A stretch of 64,000 bases of DNA, taken from positions 1-64,000 of the forward strand of contig CAYRIK010000002.1 of NCBI GenBank assembly GCA_964424345.1. Reading direction: 5' to 3'. The position numbers and the translations under genes were made by a program. The notes below the pieces were generated by a model. That model did no database searches. It saw only the letters and a program-made list of their open reading frames with translations, and was not told the origin of the DNA. Every line of letters begins with the position of its first letter. The stretch's first letter is position 1. The DNA is from RGIG6307 sp964424345. GTDB lineage: Bacteria > Bacillota > Clostridia > Lachnospirales > Lachnospiraceae. Positions 43,035-52,796 of the stretch are shown piece after piece.

Positions 43035-43058
43035 GAAATGAGTAATTTCCTAGTATAT
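43019..43058. repeat. copy 3 of the dispersed palindromic repeat
   Basis: CGTTTTTGCATG, then CTAGGAAAT-GAGTA-ATTTCCTAG (43031-43053, perfect 9-bp stem), then TATATAA. Related copies lie at 41606-41645 and 40345-40377. Confidence 0.5.
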
Positions 43059-43110
43059 AAAAAATAACCTATATCAAGTACCATAAAAATTACGATACTC
43101 GATATAGGTT
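43057..43110 (-). terminator. terminator of the ECF sigma factor gene
   Basis: AACCTATATC (43066-43075) pairs with GATATAGGTT (43101-43110), with an inner AGTA/TACT pair; the minus-strand side continues into a T-run (43064-43057). Confidence 0.8.
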
Positions 43111-43118
43111 TTATCTTT

Positions 43119-43667
43119 TTAATTTGTACTATCGTACCCTTTTTGTCTCATGCTTTCTGCTAATTTATTTCTGCAATAGAACACTTTCTTTCTGACTGCA
43201 GCAGAAGACATATGCATAATCTTCCCAATTTCTTTTGGCTTTAATCCAATAGAATACTGTAAGTAAATCAGTTCTTTTTCTTCATAAGAAAGTTCTGATA
43301 ACGCCTGTCTTAATATTTCCATATCAAAATCCTGAATAATTGCATCGAGTAAATCTTCGGATTCGTCTGGAAGTGCATCTTCATCGATTCCTTTTTCGTC
43401 AGGGAAATAACATAGCTTTTCTTGTTCTCGGATCATATCGATAGCTGCATTTCTTACAATGATACAACTCATCTTTACTAAATTGGTATAAGGTTGATCT
43501 TTATATTTATCAAATCCTTTTACCATCTTTAAAAATCCATTGTGTACTGCATCTTCTGCACGCATTTCATCTTTTAAAATACGCCATGCAATAAAATATA
43601 ATTTCTGTTTGTTTTCCGCATAGAGCTTGTGAACGATAGTCTGATCAACTTTAGTTTTTGTCATCAT
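43119..43667 (-). CDS. ECF-type RNA polymerase sigma factor
   Basis: 182 aa. Region 2 includes LYFIAWRILKDEMRAEDAVHNGF (residues about 22-44; quoted in part). Region 4 includes LSYEEKELIYLQYSIGLKPKEIGKIM with the HTH SAAVRKKVFYCRNKLAE. A linker rich in acidic residues (DEDALPDESEDLL) separates them. No anti-sigma gene adjoins; downstream lies its own terminator and upstream a stand-alone gap. It may be regulated by transcription or by an unlinked partner. Confidence 0.9.
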   Translation of the reverse strand: MMTKTKVDQTIVHKLYAENKQKLYFIAWRILKDEMRAEDAVHNGFLKMVKGFDKYKDQPYTNLVKMSCIIVRNAAIDMIREQEKLCYFPDEKGIDEDALPDESEDLLDAIIQDFDMEILRQALSELSYEEKELIYLQYSIGLKPKEIGKIMHMSSAAVRKKVFYCRNKLAESMRQKGYDSTN

Positions 43668-43786
43668 AGTTCTTCACCATCCTCGTCTTTTTCTTTTGTA
43701 AAATTATTTCCCCTTTACTTTATTAACGTACGAGGATTGATTTTGTTCCATGATTTTTACAACTTTTTTTATTTTTTTATAAAAAT

Positions 43787-46700
43787 TTATTTTGCAAGTC
43801 TGATTGTCTTAATTTCAAACGCTCTGAAGTCTAATGTAACGGACTTATCTGTTACTGTAAGTTCTTCTTTTACGTTTTCTAACATATCACAATCATACGC
43901 CTTAAATGTATCTGCATAATTTGCAAATAAAGTTGCCTTTGTAGCTGCCTTCTTAGATTCGTATAAACGAACGATAATATCGCCGCTGCCATCTTCTGCT
44001 AATTTTACAGTATCGATGATAATATTGTCATTATCCATATGTAAATAGCTTGTATCGAGGCATCCACCCTGTACTACTGCAGGTTTGATATTGATTTCGT
44101 AAGCCTGTTTTACAACATCGCTTGCTGTGAAATCGCCTTCCCATGCTGTAAATGCATATGTAAAGTTGTGTACGCGATTGTCTGTACGAAGTTCTGGACA
44201 TGCACCGGAACGAAGCAATGTAAGTTCCATACTGTTTTCATTTACAGAAATACCATACTTGCAGTCATTCATGATTGCTGCACCATGTGCGCCATCACGA
44301 AGTGCTGTATAACGATGGTTGCATACTTCAAAACGTTCTTTATCGTAAAGTCTGGAACGATGTGTAGGACGTTCTACATAACCAAACTGCATTTCGTTGA
44401 TTGCATTTTCTGCATATACATCAACTGGGAATCCAACTTTAAGCAATCTGTGAAGTTCTTTCCAATCTACTTCTGTTTCAAATTCTAATCTTCTGCTGTC
44501 TTTTGCAAGACGGATATACTGTGTATAAGTAGAATTTAATAATTTACCAGTAACCTTTAATACAGCTTCAATGCCCTGTGATACTAATTCTACATGAACA
44601 TCATATGCACCTTCAATTTCCTGATATACATAGTTAGAGTCAATATCCCAACCATCCCATCTTCTAGGAACATCCTTGAAGAGACGGAAACGGTTCATAG
44701 CACCCTTTGCAAATTCTCTTCCGCTTTCTTTTAATACGAAAGAAGTTACTTCACCGCGTGCGTTTACTGCTGCCTTTACAAGTGCATTTTCTAATACAAA
44801 TCCATCTTCAGCTACAGTAACTGCTACATTTCCTTCTTTTACAGCCTGTGCTGTGTCTGCTGGTCTTAAAGATACTGCACCACAGCTTGGAAGGGTTACA
44901 ACAGCCTTTAAGCCTTCTGGTGTATGCTCTACAGCTACATAAGTGCCATCTGCTAATACAGCACCCTGTTCAAAGCCTTCTGGTAATGTAATCAATGCTT
45001 TTCTTTCAAAACCAAGAGAGTTAAATACTGTAACTGCTGCCGCATTTTCATCCTTCTCTAATAATTTTGCCTGAGCATCCTTTAATAAAGCAGCAGCTTC
45101 TGCTAATACTTTATTGTGTAACTTTTCAGCTTCTACATATACTCTTGCAATAGAAGAACCAGGTAAAATGTCATGGAACTGATTTAATAAAACATCTTTC
45201 CAAAGTGCCTCTGTCTGCTGTGCTGGATATTCTGCACCTTCTAATGCAGCCGGCACTGCCCAAAATTCTAATTCACGAAGTGCTTCTTCGCTCTTTCTAT
45301 TGCCCTTCTTTACGGAAGCCTGAACAGTATAAGTACCTCTATGTGCAGTGAAATATAATTCACCAACATATGTATTCTTTGGATCACCCTTCTGTTCCTG
45401 CATATCTTCAAAGAATTCTACAGGATCAGCAATCTTAATCTTAACGCCGCCTTCTAAGTCTTTCTGACGGATTGCATATTCGATATGATCTCTTGTTGGG
45501 CCGCCGCCGCCATCACCATATCCGAATGGATACAGGAAGGCATCTAAATCTCTTGCCTGACTTCTATTCTTCCAAACGCCATTGATTTCAATTGGGTGTG
45601 TTGGATATTCATACTTTGTTGGAAGGAAGGATACAATCTTAGATCCGTCCATACCCTGCCATGTAAAGTAATGATATGGGAACTGTTCGCCCTTATTGTA
45701 AGACCAGAAAATCTTCTGTGTTACAAGGTATTTTACACCACATCCATTTAAAATCTGTGGAAGTGCTGCAGTATAACCAAATGTATCTGGAAGCCATAAT
45801 AATTCACTATCTACATCGAATACTTCTTTGTAATAACGCTTACCATATACTAACTGACGGATTAATGCTTCACCGCCTGCCATATTTGTATCTGGTTCTA
45901 CCCACATTGCACCATCTGCAATCCATCTGCCGTCTTTTGCAGCCTTTTTAATACGTTCAAATAATTCAGGATAATGTTCACGAACCATTTCATAACAAGC
46001 TGGCTGGCTTACTAAGAATTTATAATCTGGATATTCTTCTAATAAACGAAGCTGTGCTGCGAAAGTACGTGCTGTCTTACGATATGTTTCCTGAAGAGGC
46101 CAACACCATGCAAGGTCTAAATGTGCATTACCAATTGCATAAAAGACTGGTGTAGAAGATCCGTTTACTGCTTCCATAGCAGGACGGATTGCTTCACGAG
46201 CTGCACGATAAGAAGCATTTCTTGTCTCTCTGTCCTGTTCAAAGTCTACGATTAAAGTGAACTGCTCTAATGCATCACAAATCTTAGATGCTCGTAAAGA
46301 AGTATCATCTAATGTTTCTAATAACTTGAACAATGTATCTACGTCCATATATAACTGGTATGCATCTTCATTCCAGATACCATATGTACAAGTGCCAAGT
46401 GTTCTTCTAGCGCCTTCTTTTAATGGATCTTCAAACTGATGACCATCTGGAAGCACTGGACCTGTGTAACAACCATATCCTGCTGTTGCATAGTAATGAC
46501 CAGCATATGTTTCCATTAAAATATCAAACTTATCTCCAGCTTTTGCATCTCTTGTAAGATAGTTGTCTACCATAAAGTGATGTTCATCGCTGATCCAGTC
46601 TGCTCTGTATGTACCAAAAGCCTGTCCATTTACAAAAAGTGTGGACTCTCCGCCTGGATTTAAGTTCATAACAATACGCTTGCCGTCTACACCTTCAGGA

Positions 46701-46924
46701 ATAACTACGCTGCCTTTGAACCAGCAGTATTCCCATGTTTCGCCCCATGTAAAGCCTGGTTTTACTGCTTCAAATTCACAAGCCTGTGCCTGTTCCTGTG
46801 TAAGATATTCTTTTGTTCTGTGTGCTGTCCAGGAAATCTCGCCGATTGGCTGATATAATTCCTGCTTGAGAACTGCAATCCAGTTCTCAATACGGACTTT
46901 CCACTCTGAGTGCATAATATCCAT
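43787..46924 (-). CDS. alpha-mannosidase, GH38
   Basis: 1045-aa GH38 glycosidase that removes alpha-mannose residues, using a zinc site and an aspartate nucleophile. An N-terminal beta domain (about 1-250) precedes NAHLDLAWCWPLQET (HLD at 268-270), WVEPDTNMAGGEALIRQ (about 341-357) and LLWLPDTFGYTAALPQ (nucleophile D380). The C-terminal half is beta sandwich. There is no signal peptide, so the substrate is imported first. Ribosome site GGAGG lies 8 bases from the ATG. It is the last gene of the PfkB-GalM-GH78-GH38 operon. Confidence 0.96.
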   Translation of the reverse strand: MDIMHSEWKVRIENWIAVLKQELYQPIGEISWTAHRTKEYLTQEQAQACEFEAVKPGFTWGETWEYCWFKGSVVIPEGVDGKRIVMNLNPGGESTLFVNGQAFGTYRADWISDEHHFMVDNYLTRDAKAGDKFDILMETYAGHYYATAGYGCYTGPVLPDGHQFEDPLKEGARRTLGTCTYGIWNEDAYQLYMDVDTLFKLLETLDDTSLRASKICDALEQFTLIVDFEQDRETRNASYRAAREAIRPAMEAVNGSSTPVFYAIGNAHLDLAWCWPLQETYRKTARTFAAQLRLLEEYPDYKFLVSQPACYEMVREHYPELFERIKKAAKDGRWIADGAMWVEPDTNMAGGEALIRQLVYGKRYYKEVFDVDSELLWLPDTFGYTAALPQILNGCGVKYLVTQKIFWSYNKGEQFPYHYFTWQGMDGSKIVSFLPTKYEYPTHPIEINGVWKNRSQARDLDAFLYPFGYGDGGGGPTRDHIEYAIRQKDLEGGVKIKIADPVEFFEDMQEQKGDPKNTYVGELYFTAHRGTYTVQASVKKGNRKSEEALRELEFWAVPAALEGAEYPAQQTEALWKDVLLNQFHDILPGSSIARVYVEAEKLHNKVLAEAAALLKDAQAKLLEKDENAAAVTVFNSLGFERKALITLPEGFEQGAVLADGTYVAVEHTPEGLKAVVTLPSCGAVSLRPADTAQAVKEGNVAVTVAEDGFVLENALVKAAVNARGEVTSFVLKESGREFAKGAMNRFRLFKDVPRRWDGWDIDSNYVYQEIEGAYDVHVELVSQGIEAVLKVTGKLLNSTYTQYIRLAKDSRRLEFETEVDWKELHRLLKVGFPVDVYAENAINEMQFGYVERPTHRSRLYDKERFEVCNHRYTALRDGAHGAAIMNDCKYGISVNENSMELTLLRSGACPELRTDNRVHNFTYAFTAWEGDFTASDVVKQAYEINIKPAVVQGGCLDTSYLHMDNDNIIIDTVKLAEDGSGDIIVRLYESKKAATKATLFANYADTFKAYDCDMLENVKEELTVTDKSVTLDFRAFEIKTIRLAK

Positions 46925-46927
46925 ATA

Positions 46928-49561
46928 TTAATCCTCCATTTTAATTTCGTATGTTCCAGAAACAAATTCTAAAACTGCTTTGCCGTTTTCTACAACAGCC
47001 TGTACCTTTTCTCCATTTGCAGTGATACACTCTGCAAATCTCTCTGGAAGGTATACTGTTCCATGAGAGCCAAATGGAATGGCAATCTTTACTGTAATCT
47101 GTTTTTCTTCTTTCTTCCAGTCACAAGAAACTTTACCATGCATACTTTCGTGTTCTGCCTTTGCATAAGTTAATGCACTATCAATTGCTGGACGGAAGAT
47201 AACATGCTTAAATCCTGGTTCTGCTTCATCTGGTGAAATACCTGCGATATATTTATACATATAAGAAGATAAATCAGAGAACATATGATGGTTGTGAGAG
47301 CCTTCTCCATTCCAGCACTCCCAAAGTGTTGTTGCACCTCTTGAGAGCCATTCTGCAATACCAGGGAATGTCTTTTGCTCTAACATAACAGTACCGATGT
47401 CACCATAACCTTCTTTTCCTAATGTATGCATTACAAACTTACAGCCAAGTACACCGAAATCTACATGATAATCTTTTGCTGCAATCTGCTCTAACAACTT
47501 GTCTAACAGACCTTTCTTTTCAGCATCGTCATCATACAAACCAAAGAACAACATAACTGCTGTTGCTGTCTGACAATCACCTTTTACAAGATTATTTGCT
47601 TTGTCATAGAACTTACTGCGGAATGCACTGCGGATATTTCCTGCAAGTTCTGTATAATATGCTTCGTCTTCTTTATTTTCAAAGATTTTTGCAAGTTTTA
47701 CCATAGTCATAGCAGCATTATAGAAGAAACCTGTATCAGAAACTTCTTTTGGACACTTATAAGAACCCATATTTACTGCAAGTGCTGGACCTTCAAATGG
47801 TGCGCACCAGTCACCTGTACCATAGCAAAGTGTATAATCTTCTGTCATGCTCAGCATGAACTCGATGTTTTTCTTAATTGCATCGTAGTTGTCTTTTAAG
47901 ATTTCAAGGTCATTGTTGTATAAGTATAAATACCATGGAATATTTACCAATGCTGCTGACCAGTCAGGACCCATAAGACCTGAATAACCCCAGCCTGGAG
48001 ATGGTACAATACAAGGAATCTGACCTGCTGGACGCTGAGAACTTCTCATATCCTGACTCCACTTTGTAAAGAATGCACGAGAGCCAAAGTTTGTAAGCAT
48101 CTGCTCACAAGAAAGCATTGTGTCACCTGTCCATCCATTCTTTTCTCTATGTGGATTGTCAGTTGGGAATGATTCCATATTAGAGATAGAAGCCCAACGG
48201 CAAAGATGCTGTAAACGGTTCAAAGAATCGTTAGAACATTCAAACGCACCGATGTCTGTTACATCTGTACAAATTGCCACACCTACAATATCAGAAAGCT
48301 CTGGTTCATAATCAAGACCAGTTACTTCAATATACTGGAAGCCATGATAACAGAATCTTGCATGCCAGCTTTCTGCTTCATTGCTCTTTTTGATATACTT
48401 ATCTGTCTGGAACCCGTCTGTTCTTACGAAATGACCAAGCATTACCAGTTCATTTTCTTTATCTAATACGTCAGAATAACGGAAGGTAGCTTCTGTTCCT
48501 GCTGCTCCGTAAAGTGTATATTCTCCGTATCCTGCAAGGTTTTGTCCGATATCAAAAATCCAGCCGCCATTTTTGCTCTTCCACTTTTTCACTGCTGGGA
48601 ATTTTTTGTATACACGAATTGGCTGCATTTCCTGAGCACGCATAACACCGCCAGGACTCTTCCAAACTTTACCGTTCTGCCACTGTGTATCGTCAAATCC
48701 TACGCTTGCCCAGTCACCTAATTCCTTATTTGCATCATACTGTTCACCATTACGGATACCAGTAAAGATAATAGGGCCTTGATCTGTTACTTTCCAATCA
48801 GAACCAGAAACAACTTTCTCTGTTGTATCATCTTCATATGTAATCTTTAATTCGCAGATCATCTTTGGGAAGTTACGCCATGTAGCATCACAAGTTCCCC
48901 AGTTATCTTCTGAGAAATGATAATAGAATCCAGTACCAACGTTAACGCCGATTGCATTGCGTCCTTCCTGTAATAAGGAAGCTACATCATACTGCATGTA
49001 TAAAACATCTTTGTCATATGCAGTAAAACCAGGAGATAATAAGCCATCATCTGTTCTCTTGCCATTGATATAGCTTTCAAAATATCCAAGACCGCAAATA
49101 GTCAAATATGCACTTTTTACGCTCTTTGTAGCATCAAATTCATGACGGAAATAATAAGCACCCTTGAAGTTTCTGTCAGGTCTCTGGATAATAATCCATT
49201 TGCCCTGCCATGCTTCGTCTAACTTTCCTGTTACAAATGTGCCTTCTGCATTGCGTGCAGTTTCGCCATTTACTGTTTCTGTTTCACAAGAAAAATAATA
49301 TCTTGTTACAGGTGCAAGCTTCTTGCCTTCATAGGAAATCAATACGGTATTGTCGTCTTCTACCCAACCGCTGTCCCACATATCTGCTGTGTCGCCGTTT
49401 ACACATGCTTCTTTAGAAGAATATACGCAAATACGACGTTTTTTCTGTACATCACCCTGATGATCGGATGCTGCTTTATAAGAAAAACGTGGAGTAGTGT
49501 CTACACCACATGGATTATTTAAATAATTGACTGTCAAATCATATACATGTAAGCCCATCAT
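46928..49561 (-). CDS. alpha-L-rhamnosidase, GH78
   Basis: 877 aa. Order: fibronectin-like N-terminal domain (LTVNYLNNPCGVDTTPRFSY), a beta region with GYFESYINGKRTDDGLLSPGFTAYDK (quoted in part), and an (alpha/alpha)6 barrel with ESFPTDNPHREKNGWTGDTM (catalytic acid region), LYLYNNDLEILKDNYDAIKK and WECWNGEGSHNHHMFSDLSS. It cleaves terminal alpha-L-rhamnose. There is no signal peptide. GGGAGG lies 6 bases before the ATG. Only 3 bases separate it from GH38, so the pair probably processes one glycan containing rhamnose and mannose. Confidence 0.95.
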   Translation of the reverse strand: MMGLHVYDLTVNYLNNPCGVDTTPRFSYKAASDHQGDVQKKRRICVYSSKEACVNGDTADMWDSGWVEDDNTVLISYEGKKLAPVTRYYFSCETETVNGETARNAEGTFVTGKLDEAWQGKWIIIQRPDRNFKGAYYFRHEFDATKSVKSAYLTICGLGYFESYINGKRTDDGLLSPGFTAYDKDVLYMQYDVASLLQEGRNAIGVNVGTGFYYHFSEDNWGTCDATWRNFPKMICELKITYEDDTTEKVVSGSDWKVTDQGPIIFTGIRNGEQYDANKELGDWASVGFDDTQWQNGKVWKSPGGVMRAQEMQPIRVYKKFPAVKKWKSKNGGWIFDIGQNLAGYGEYTLYGAAGTEATFRYSDVLDKENELVMLGHFVRTDGFQTDKYIKKSNEAESWHARFCYHGFQYIEVTGLDYEPELSDIVGVAICTDVTDIGAFECSNDSLNRLQHLCRWASISNMESFPTDNPHREKNGWTGDTMLSCEQMLTNFGSRAFFTKWSQDMRSSQRPAGQIPCIVPSPGWGYSGLMGPDWSAALVNIPWYLYLYNNDLEILKDNYDAIKKNIEFMLSMTEDYTLCYGTGDWCAPFEGPALAVNMGSYKCPKEVSDTGFFYNAAMTMVKLAKIFENKEDEAYYTELAGNIRSAFRSKFYDKANNLVKGDCQTATAVMLFFGLYDDDAEKKGLLDKLLEQIAAKDYHVDFGVLGCKFVMHTLGKEGYGDIGTVMLEQKTFPGIAEWLSRGATTLWECWNGEGSHNHHMFSDLSSYMYKYIAGISPDEAEPGFKHVIFRPAIDSALTYAKAEHESMHGKVSCDWKKEEKQITVKIAIPFGSHGTVYLPERFAECITANGEKVQAVVENGKAVLEFVSGTYEIKMED

Positions 49562-49578
49562 TTAACGCCTCCCGAATT

Positions 49579-50628
49579 TTATTTTTGTACCCCAAAGCGA
49601 TAAATTGTGCGGGAAGTAAATACTTTACCTGCTTCTAATATGCTGCTTGGGAAGTTTGGTTCTTTGCACGCATTTGGATAAAACTGTGTTTCAAAGCAAA
49701 TACCTGCACGTTTGCCATATACTGCACCAGCTTTTCCTTTTGTACCATCTAAGAAGTTTCCTGAATATACCTGCATACCGCATAAGTCAGTGAATACTTC
49801 CATTGTAATGCCTGTTTCGTTGCTCTTAATCTTAGCAACCTTCTTTAATACACCATCGTTTGCAAAGCAATAGTTATGGTCATATCCGCCACCGATATTT
49901 AAAGCAGAAAAATCAGCATCAATATCCTGACCTACCGTTTTAGCAGTACGGAAATCCATTGGTGTTCCTTCTACAGGAGCAATTTCTCCAGTTGGAATCA
50001 ATTCTTCATCTGTTGGAAGAAATGCATCTGCATAAATTTCCATTTCATGACCAAGAATATCTCCGCTATTATGTCCGCCAAGATTGAAATAAGAATGATT
50101 TGTTGGATTTACTACAGTTGTTTTATCACTCACCATTGTATAATCGATTACAAGCTCATTGTCATTTGTCAATGTGTAACGGATTGTCTGATCTAAATTA
50201 CCTGGAAATTTCTGTTCCATATGTGGACTTACTCTCTTTAATTCCACATAACTGCCTTCGTTGCTCTCTCCTGTTGTTGCTTCGTAAAATTTTGTGTGGG
50301 AACGGTCGAAACCACTATGCAGGTTATTCTTGTTATCATTTTGATCTAATTCGTAAGAAACACCGTCTATTGTTACTTCTGCTCCCTGAATACGATTGCC
50401 GTTACGGCCTATGTAAGCACCAAATCCACAGTCATTGTCGTAGTATTCCTCTAATGTATCATAGCCTAACTGTACATCCACAAGTGCACCGTTTTTGTCA
50501 GCTGTACGAATTGCTACAAGCAATGCACCAAAGTCAGATACTTCGATTTCCATACCATTTTGATTGGTAAGTACATATTTACTCGCTTCTTTACCGTCGT
50601 GTGTAATGCCAAATTTCAATTTCTGCAT
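49579..50628 (-). CDS. galM: aldose 1-epimerase
   Basis: 349 aa, galactose mutarotase family. It interconverts alpha and beta anomers of released hexoses. Motifs: YIGRNGNRIQGAEVTI, NLHSGFDRSHTKFYEA, VVNPTNHSYFNLGGHNSGDI (catalytic His) and ICFETQFYPNACKEPNF (catalytic Glu). The ATG at 50628 has AGAGGTG upstream; the longer ORF reaching 50733 has no ribosome site. It lies between the PfkB kinase and the glycosidases. Confidence 0.95.
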   Translation of the reverse strand: MQKLKFGITHDGKEASKYVLTNQNGMEIEVSDFGALLVAIRTADKNGALVDVQLGYDTLEEYYDNDCGFGAYIGRNGNRIQGAEVTIDGVSYELDQNDNKNNLHSGFDRSHTKFYEATTGESNEGSYVELKRVSPHMEQKFPGNLDQTIRYTLTNDNELVIDYTMVSDKTTVVNPTNHSYFNLGGHNSGDILGHEMEIYADAFLPTDEELIPTGEIAPVEGTPMDFRTAKTVGQDIDADFSALNIGGGYDHNYCFANDGVLKKVAKIKSNETGITMEVFTDLCGMQVYSGNFLDGTKGKAGAVYGKRAGICFETQFYPNACKEPNFPSSILEAGKVFTSRTIYRFGVQK

Positions 50629-50657
50629 GGGGTTACACCTCTTTCTGTTTTTATTTA

Positions 50658-51614
50658 TTATGAACGAGCTAAACGTGCTGCAACATCTTCTGGTGAAGGC
50701 ATAGCAGGAATTGCTCCTCTTTTTTCTACACAAAGGCTTGCTACTGCATTACCAAACTTTACAAATGCAGCTGCTTCTTCTAATGTAACATCAGCAGGCT
50801 TTTTACCACTTTCAATAAGCTGATTTAAGAAACCGCCCCAGAAAGAGTCACCAGCACCTGTTGTATCTACCATGTTTGCTTTGTAACCTGGAACTGTTAC
50901 ACTGCCTTCTTTGGTACATACTAATGCGCCATCTGCTCCAAGTGTTACTGCTACGATAGAAATACCCATACCAAGTAACTTTTCTGCTGCCTTCTTTGGA
51001 TCTGCTTCATCTGTTAAAAGTGCTGTTTCTTCATCAGAAAGCTTCATAACATCTACATAAGACAATACAGAACGCATTCCTTCCATAGCTGCTTCTTTGC
51101 TGTCCCATAAAGGTGCACGATAATTTGGATCATAAGAAACAACAACACCATTTTCTTTTGCTGTCTCTAATGCCGCAAATGTTGTAGATTTTGCTGGATC
51201 TGCTGTTAAAGAAAGAGAACCGATATGTAAAATCTTGCTGTCTTTGATAATATCTTTCTTTAATTCTTCTTCGGTAAGGCAAGTATCTGCACCTGGCTTA
51301 CGAGCAAATGAGAAGCTTCTTTCACCACTCTCAGAAAGTGCTACGAAAGCAAGTGTTGTAAATACACTGTCATCTTCTGCCAAACCTTCTGTATTGATAG
51401 CATTATCCTCTAATACAGATTTTAAAAATGCACCATGCATATCTTTTCCGATTTTTCCAAGAAATGCTGTCTTTTTGTCAAATTTACTAAGACAAGTCAA
51501 TACGTTTGCAGGTGCTCCGCCCGGATTTTGTTCAAAAAGTCTCTGACCGGCTGCGGACTTACCACATGGGGTAAAATCAATTAATATTTCGCCTAAAGCT
51601 GTTACGTCAAACAA
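50658..51614 (-). CDS. PfkB-family carbohydrate kinase (fructokinase-like)
   Basis: 318 aa. N-terminal motif GGAPANVLTCLSKFDKKTAFLGKIG and C-terminal DTTGAGDSFWGGFLNQL mark the PfkB family; the latter holds the catalytic aspartate. Fructose or another ketose/hexose is the likely substrate. The start is a TTG (51614) with GGAGG 8 bases upstream; no ATG fits. It is the first gene of the glycan operon. Confidence 0.92.
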   Translation of the reverse strand: MFDVTALGEILIDFTPCGKSAAGQRLFEQNPGGAPANVLTCLSKFDKKTAFLGKIGKDMHGAFLKSVLEDNAINTEGLAEDDSVFTTLAFVALSESGERSFSFARKPGADTCLTEEELKKDIIKDSKILHIGSLSLTADPAKSTTFAALETAKENGVVVSYDPNYRAPLWDSKEAAMEGMRSVLSYVDVMKLSDEETALLTDEADPKKAAEKLLGMGISIVAVTLGADGALVCTKEGSVTVPGYKANMVDTTGAGDSFWGGFLNQLIESGKKPADVTLEEAAAFVKFGNAVASLCVEKRGAIPAMPSPEDVAARLARS

Positions 51615-51645
51615 TTAGGTTTCCTCCATCTCATATAATTTGCGT

Positions 51646-51724
51646 TTTGGGAATATCTTTTGATAAATACTCCCAAACCCACTTTTCTACTTTTAAAGAT
51701 ACCATTTATCTGCACAAAAAACAA
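51646..51724 (-). promoter_or_regulatory. glycan-operon promoter and inverted repeat
   Basis: TTGTTT (51724-51719), 17 bases, TATCTT (51701-51696) on the minus strand. Downstream TTTGGGA (51646-51652) and TCCCAAA (51671-51677) form a 7-bp dyad with an 18-base gap, between promoter and ribosome site. It may be a sugar-repressor operator. Confidence 0.4.
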
Positions 51725-51738
51725 CTGTTTCTGAAAAA

Positions 51739-52776
51739 TTAAGTCCTTTCAAATACAATCCCATGTGCAATAGAAGGAATCGTCATATTTTCTTCGCTCC
51801 TTGTTTTGCTAAGAAGTGCCCCCGTCGGCACAAAAAGTACTCGTTTCCAAGTTCCATCCCATAATTTAGGCAATATATAAGCCGATAATATTGTTGCACT
51901 GCATCCGCATCCGCTTCCGCCTGCATGCACATCTTCTTTTTCCCTATCATAGATTAAAAGTCCGCAGTCACTATGCTTTTGTGCAATATCCATTCCTTCT
52001 AAAGAAAGCAGATCATACAATGCTGTAGCTCCGATTTCTCCTAAATCTCCTGTAAAAATCTGGTCATAATCATCTAAAGAAAATGGTAGTTCCCGCAATG
52101 CTGAAGAAATGGTAAGTGCTGCTGCCGGTGCCATGCATCCACCCATATTTTGAGCATCTTTTAAACCGGCATCTACAATTTCTCCCATAACAATATGTGA
52201 GATTTTAACAGAATGTTTTTTGGATTTGTTTTCTTTTTCATTTAGTAAAAATGCTCCGCATCCTGTCACCGTCCATGTTGCAGACAGCGGTCGTTGTGTC
52301 CCATATCCCAACGGAAAACGAAACTCTTTTTCTGCACTTCCAAAATGAGAACTTGTCATTGCAGCTACACGTTTTGCATAACCACTCGCTACAAAAATAC
52401 TTCCGATTGCCAACGCAGCTCCACAATTAGAACATGCCCCATAAATATTGTAACCTGGAATGCTGAATGCGTTTAAACTATAGCTGGAAGCTGTTGTCTG
52501 ACTGAGCAAGTCTCCTGCAAAAATGCAGTCAATTTCTGCTTGTGTTATACCTGCTTTTTGCATAACAGTCGTCAATGTCCGTTTTTGCAGTTCGCTTTCT
52601 GCTTCTTCCCAACTATCCATTCCAAAGAACGGGTCTTTACAAATTTGATCAAACCCTTCTGCAAAATAACTTGTCCCTTCTTTTGGTCCTGTTACACTTG
52701 CACTTTCCTCTACATAAACTGGTGTTTGTAAGCTTATACAACGTTTTCTTGTTTTTTGCGTATCACTTAATTTCAT
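51739..52776 (-). CDS. spoVAD: SpoVAD-like protein (thiolase fold)
   Basis: 345 aa. Thiolase-fold protein in the SpoVAD family, which binds dipicolinic acid during spore formation. Shared pattern: ASVTGPKEGTSYFAEGFDQI, CIFAGDLLSQTTASSY, YGACSNCGAALAIGS and AAMTSSHFGSAEKEFRFPLG. The ATG at 52776 has AGGAGTG 6 bases upstream; the longer ORF to 52896 overlaps a divergent promoter. SpoVAC and SpoVAE are not adjacent, so it is outside the usual operon. A minus-strand CATACTA (-10-like) lies at 52803-52797. Confidence 0.93.
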   Translation of the reverse strand: MKLSDTQKTRKRCISLQTPVYVEESASVTGPKEGTSYFAEGFDQICKDPFFGMDSWEEAESELQKRTLTTVMQKAGITQAEIDCIFAGDLLSQTTASSYSLNAFSIPGYNIYGACSNCGAALAIGSIFVASGYAKRVAAMTSSHFGSAEKEFRFPLGYGTQRPLSATWTVTGCGAFLLNEKENKSKKHSVKISHIVMGEIVDAGLKDAQNMGGCMAPAAALTISSALRELPFSLDDYDQIFTGDLGEIGATALYDLLSLEGMDIAQKHSDCGLLIYDREKEDVHAGGSGCGCSATILSAYILPKLWDGTWKRVLFVPTGALLSKTRSEENMTIPSIAHGIVFERT

Positions 52777-52796
52777 ACTTTTCACTCCTTTTGTGC

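Noticed and set aside
50100..50570. 156-codon plus-strand ORF opposite galM
   Set aside because: Leucine/histidine-rich shadow of the conserved galM frame; no ribosome site.
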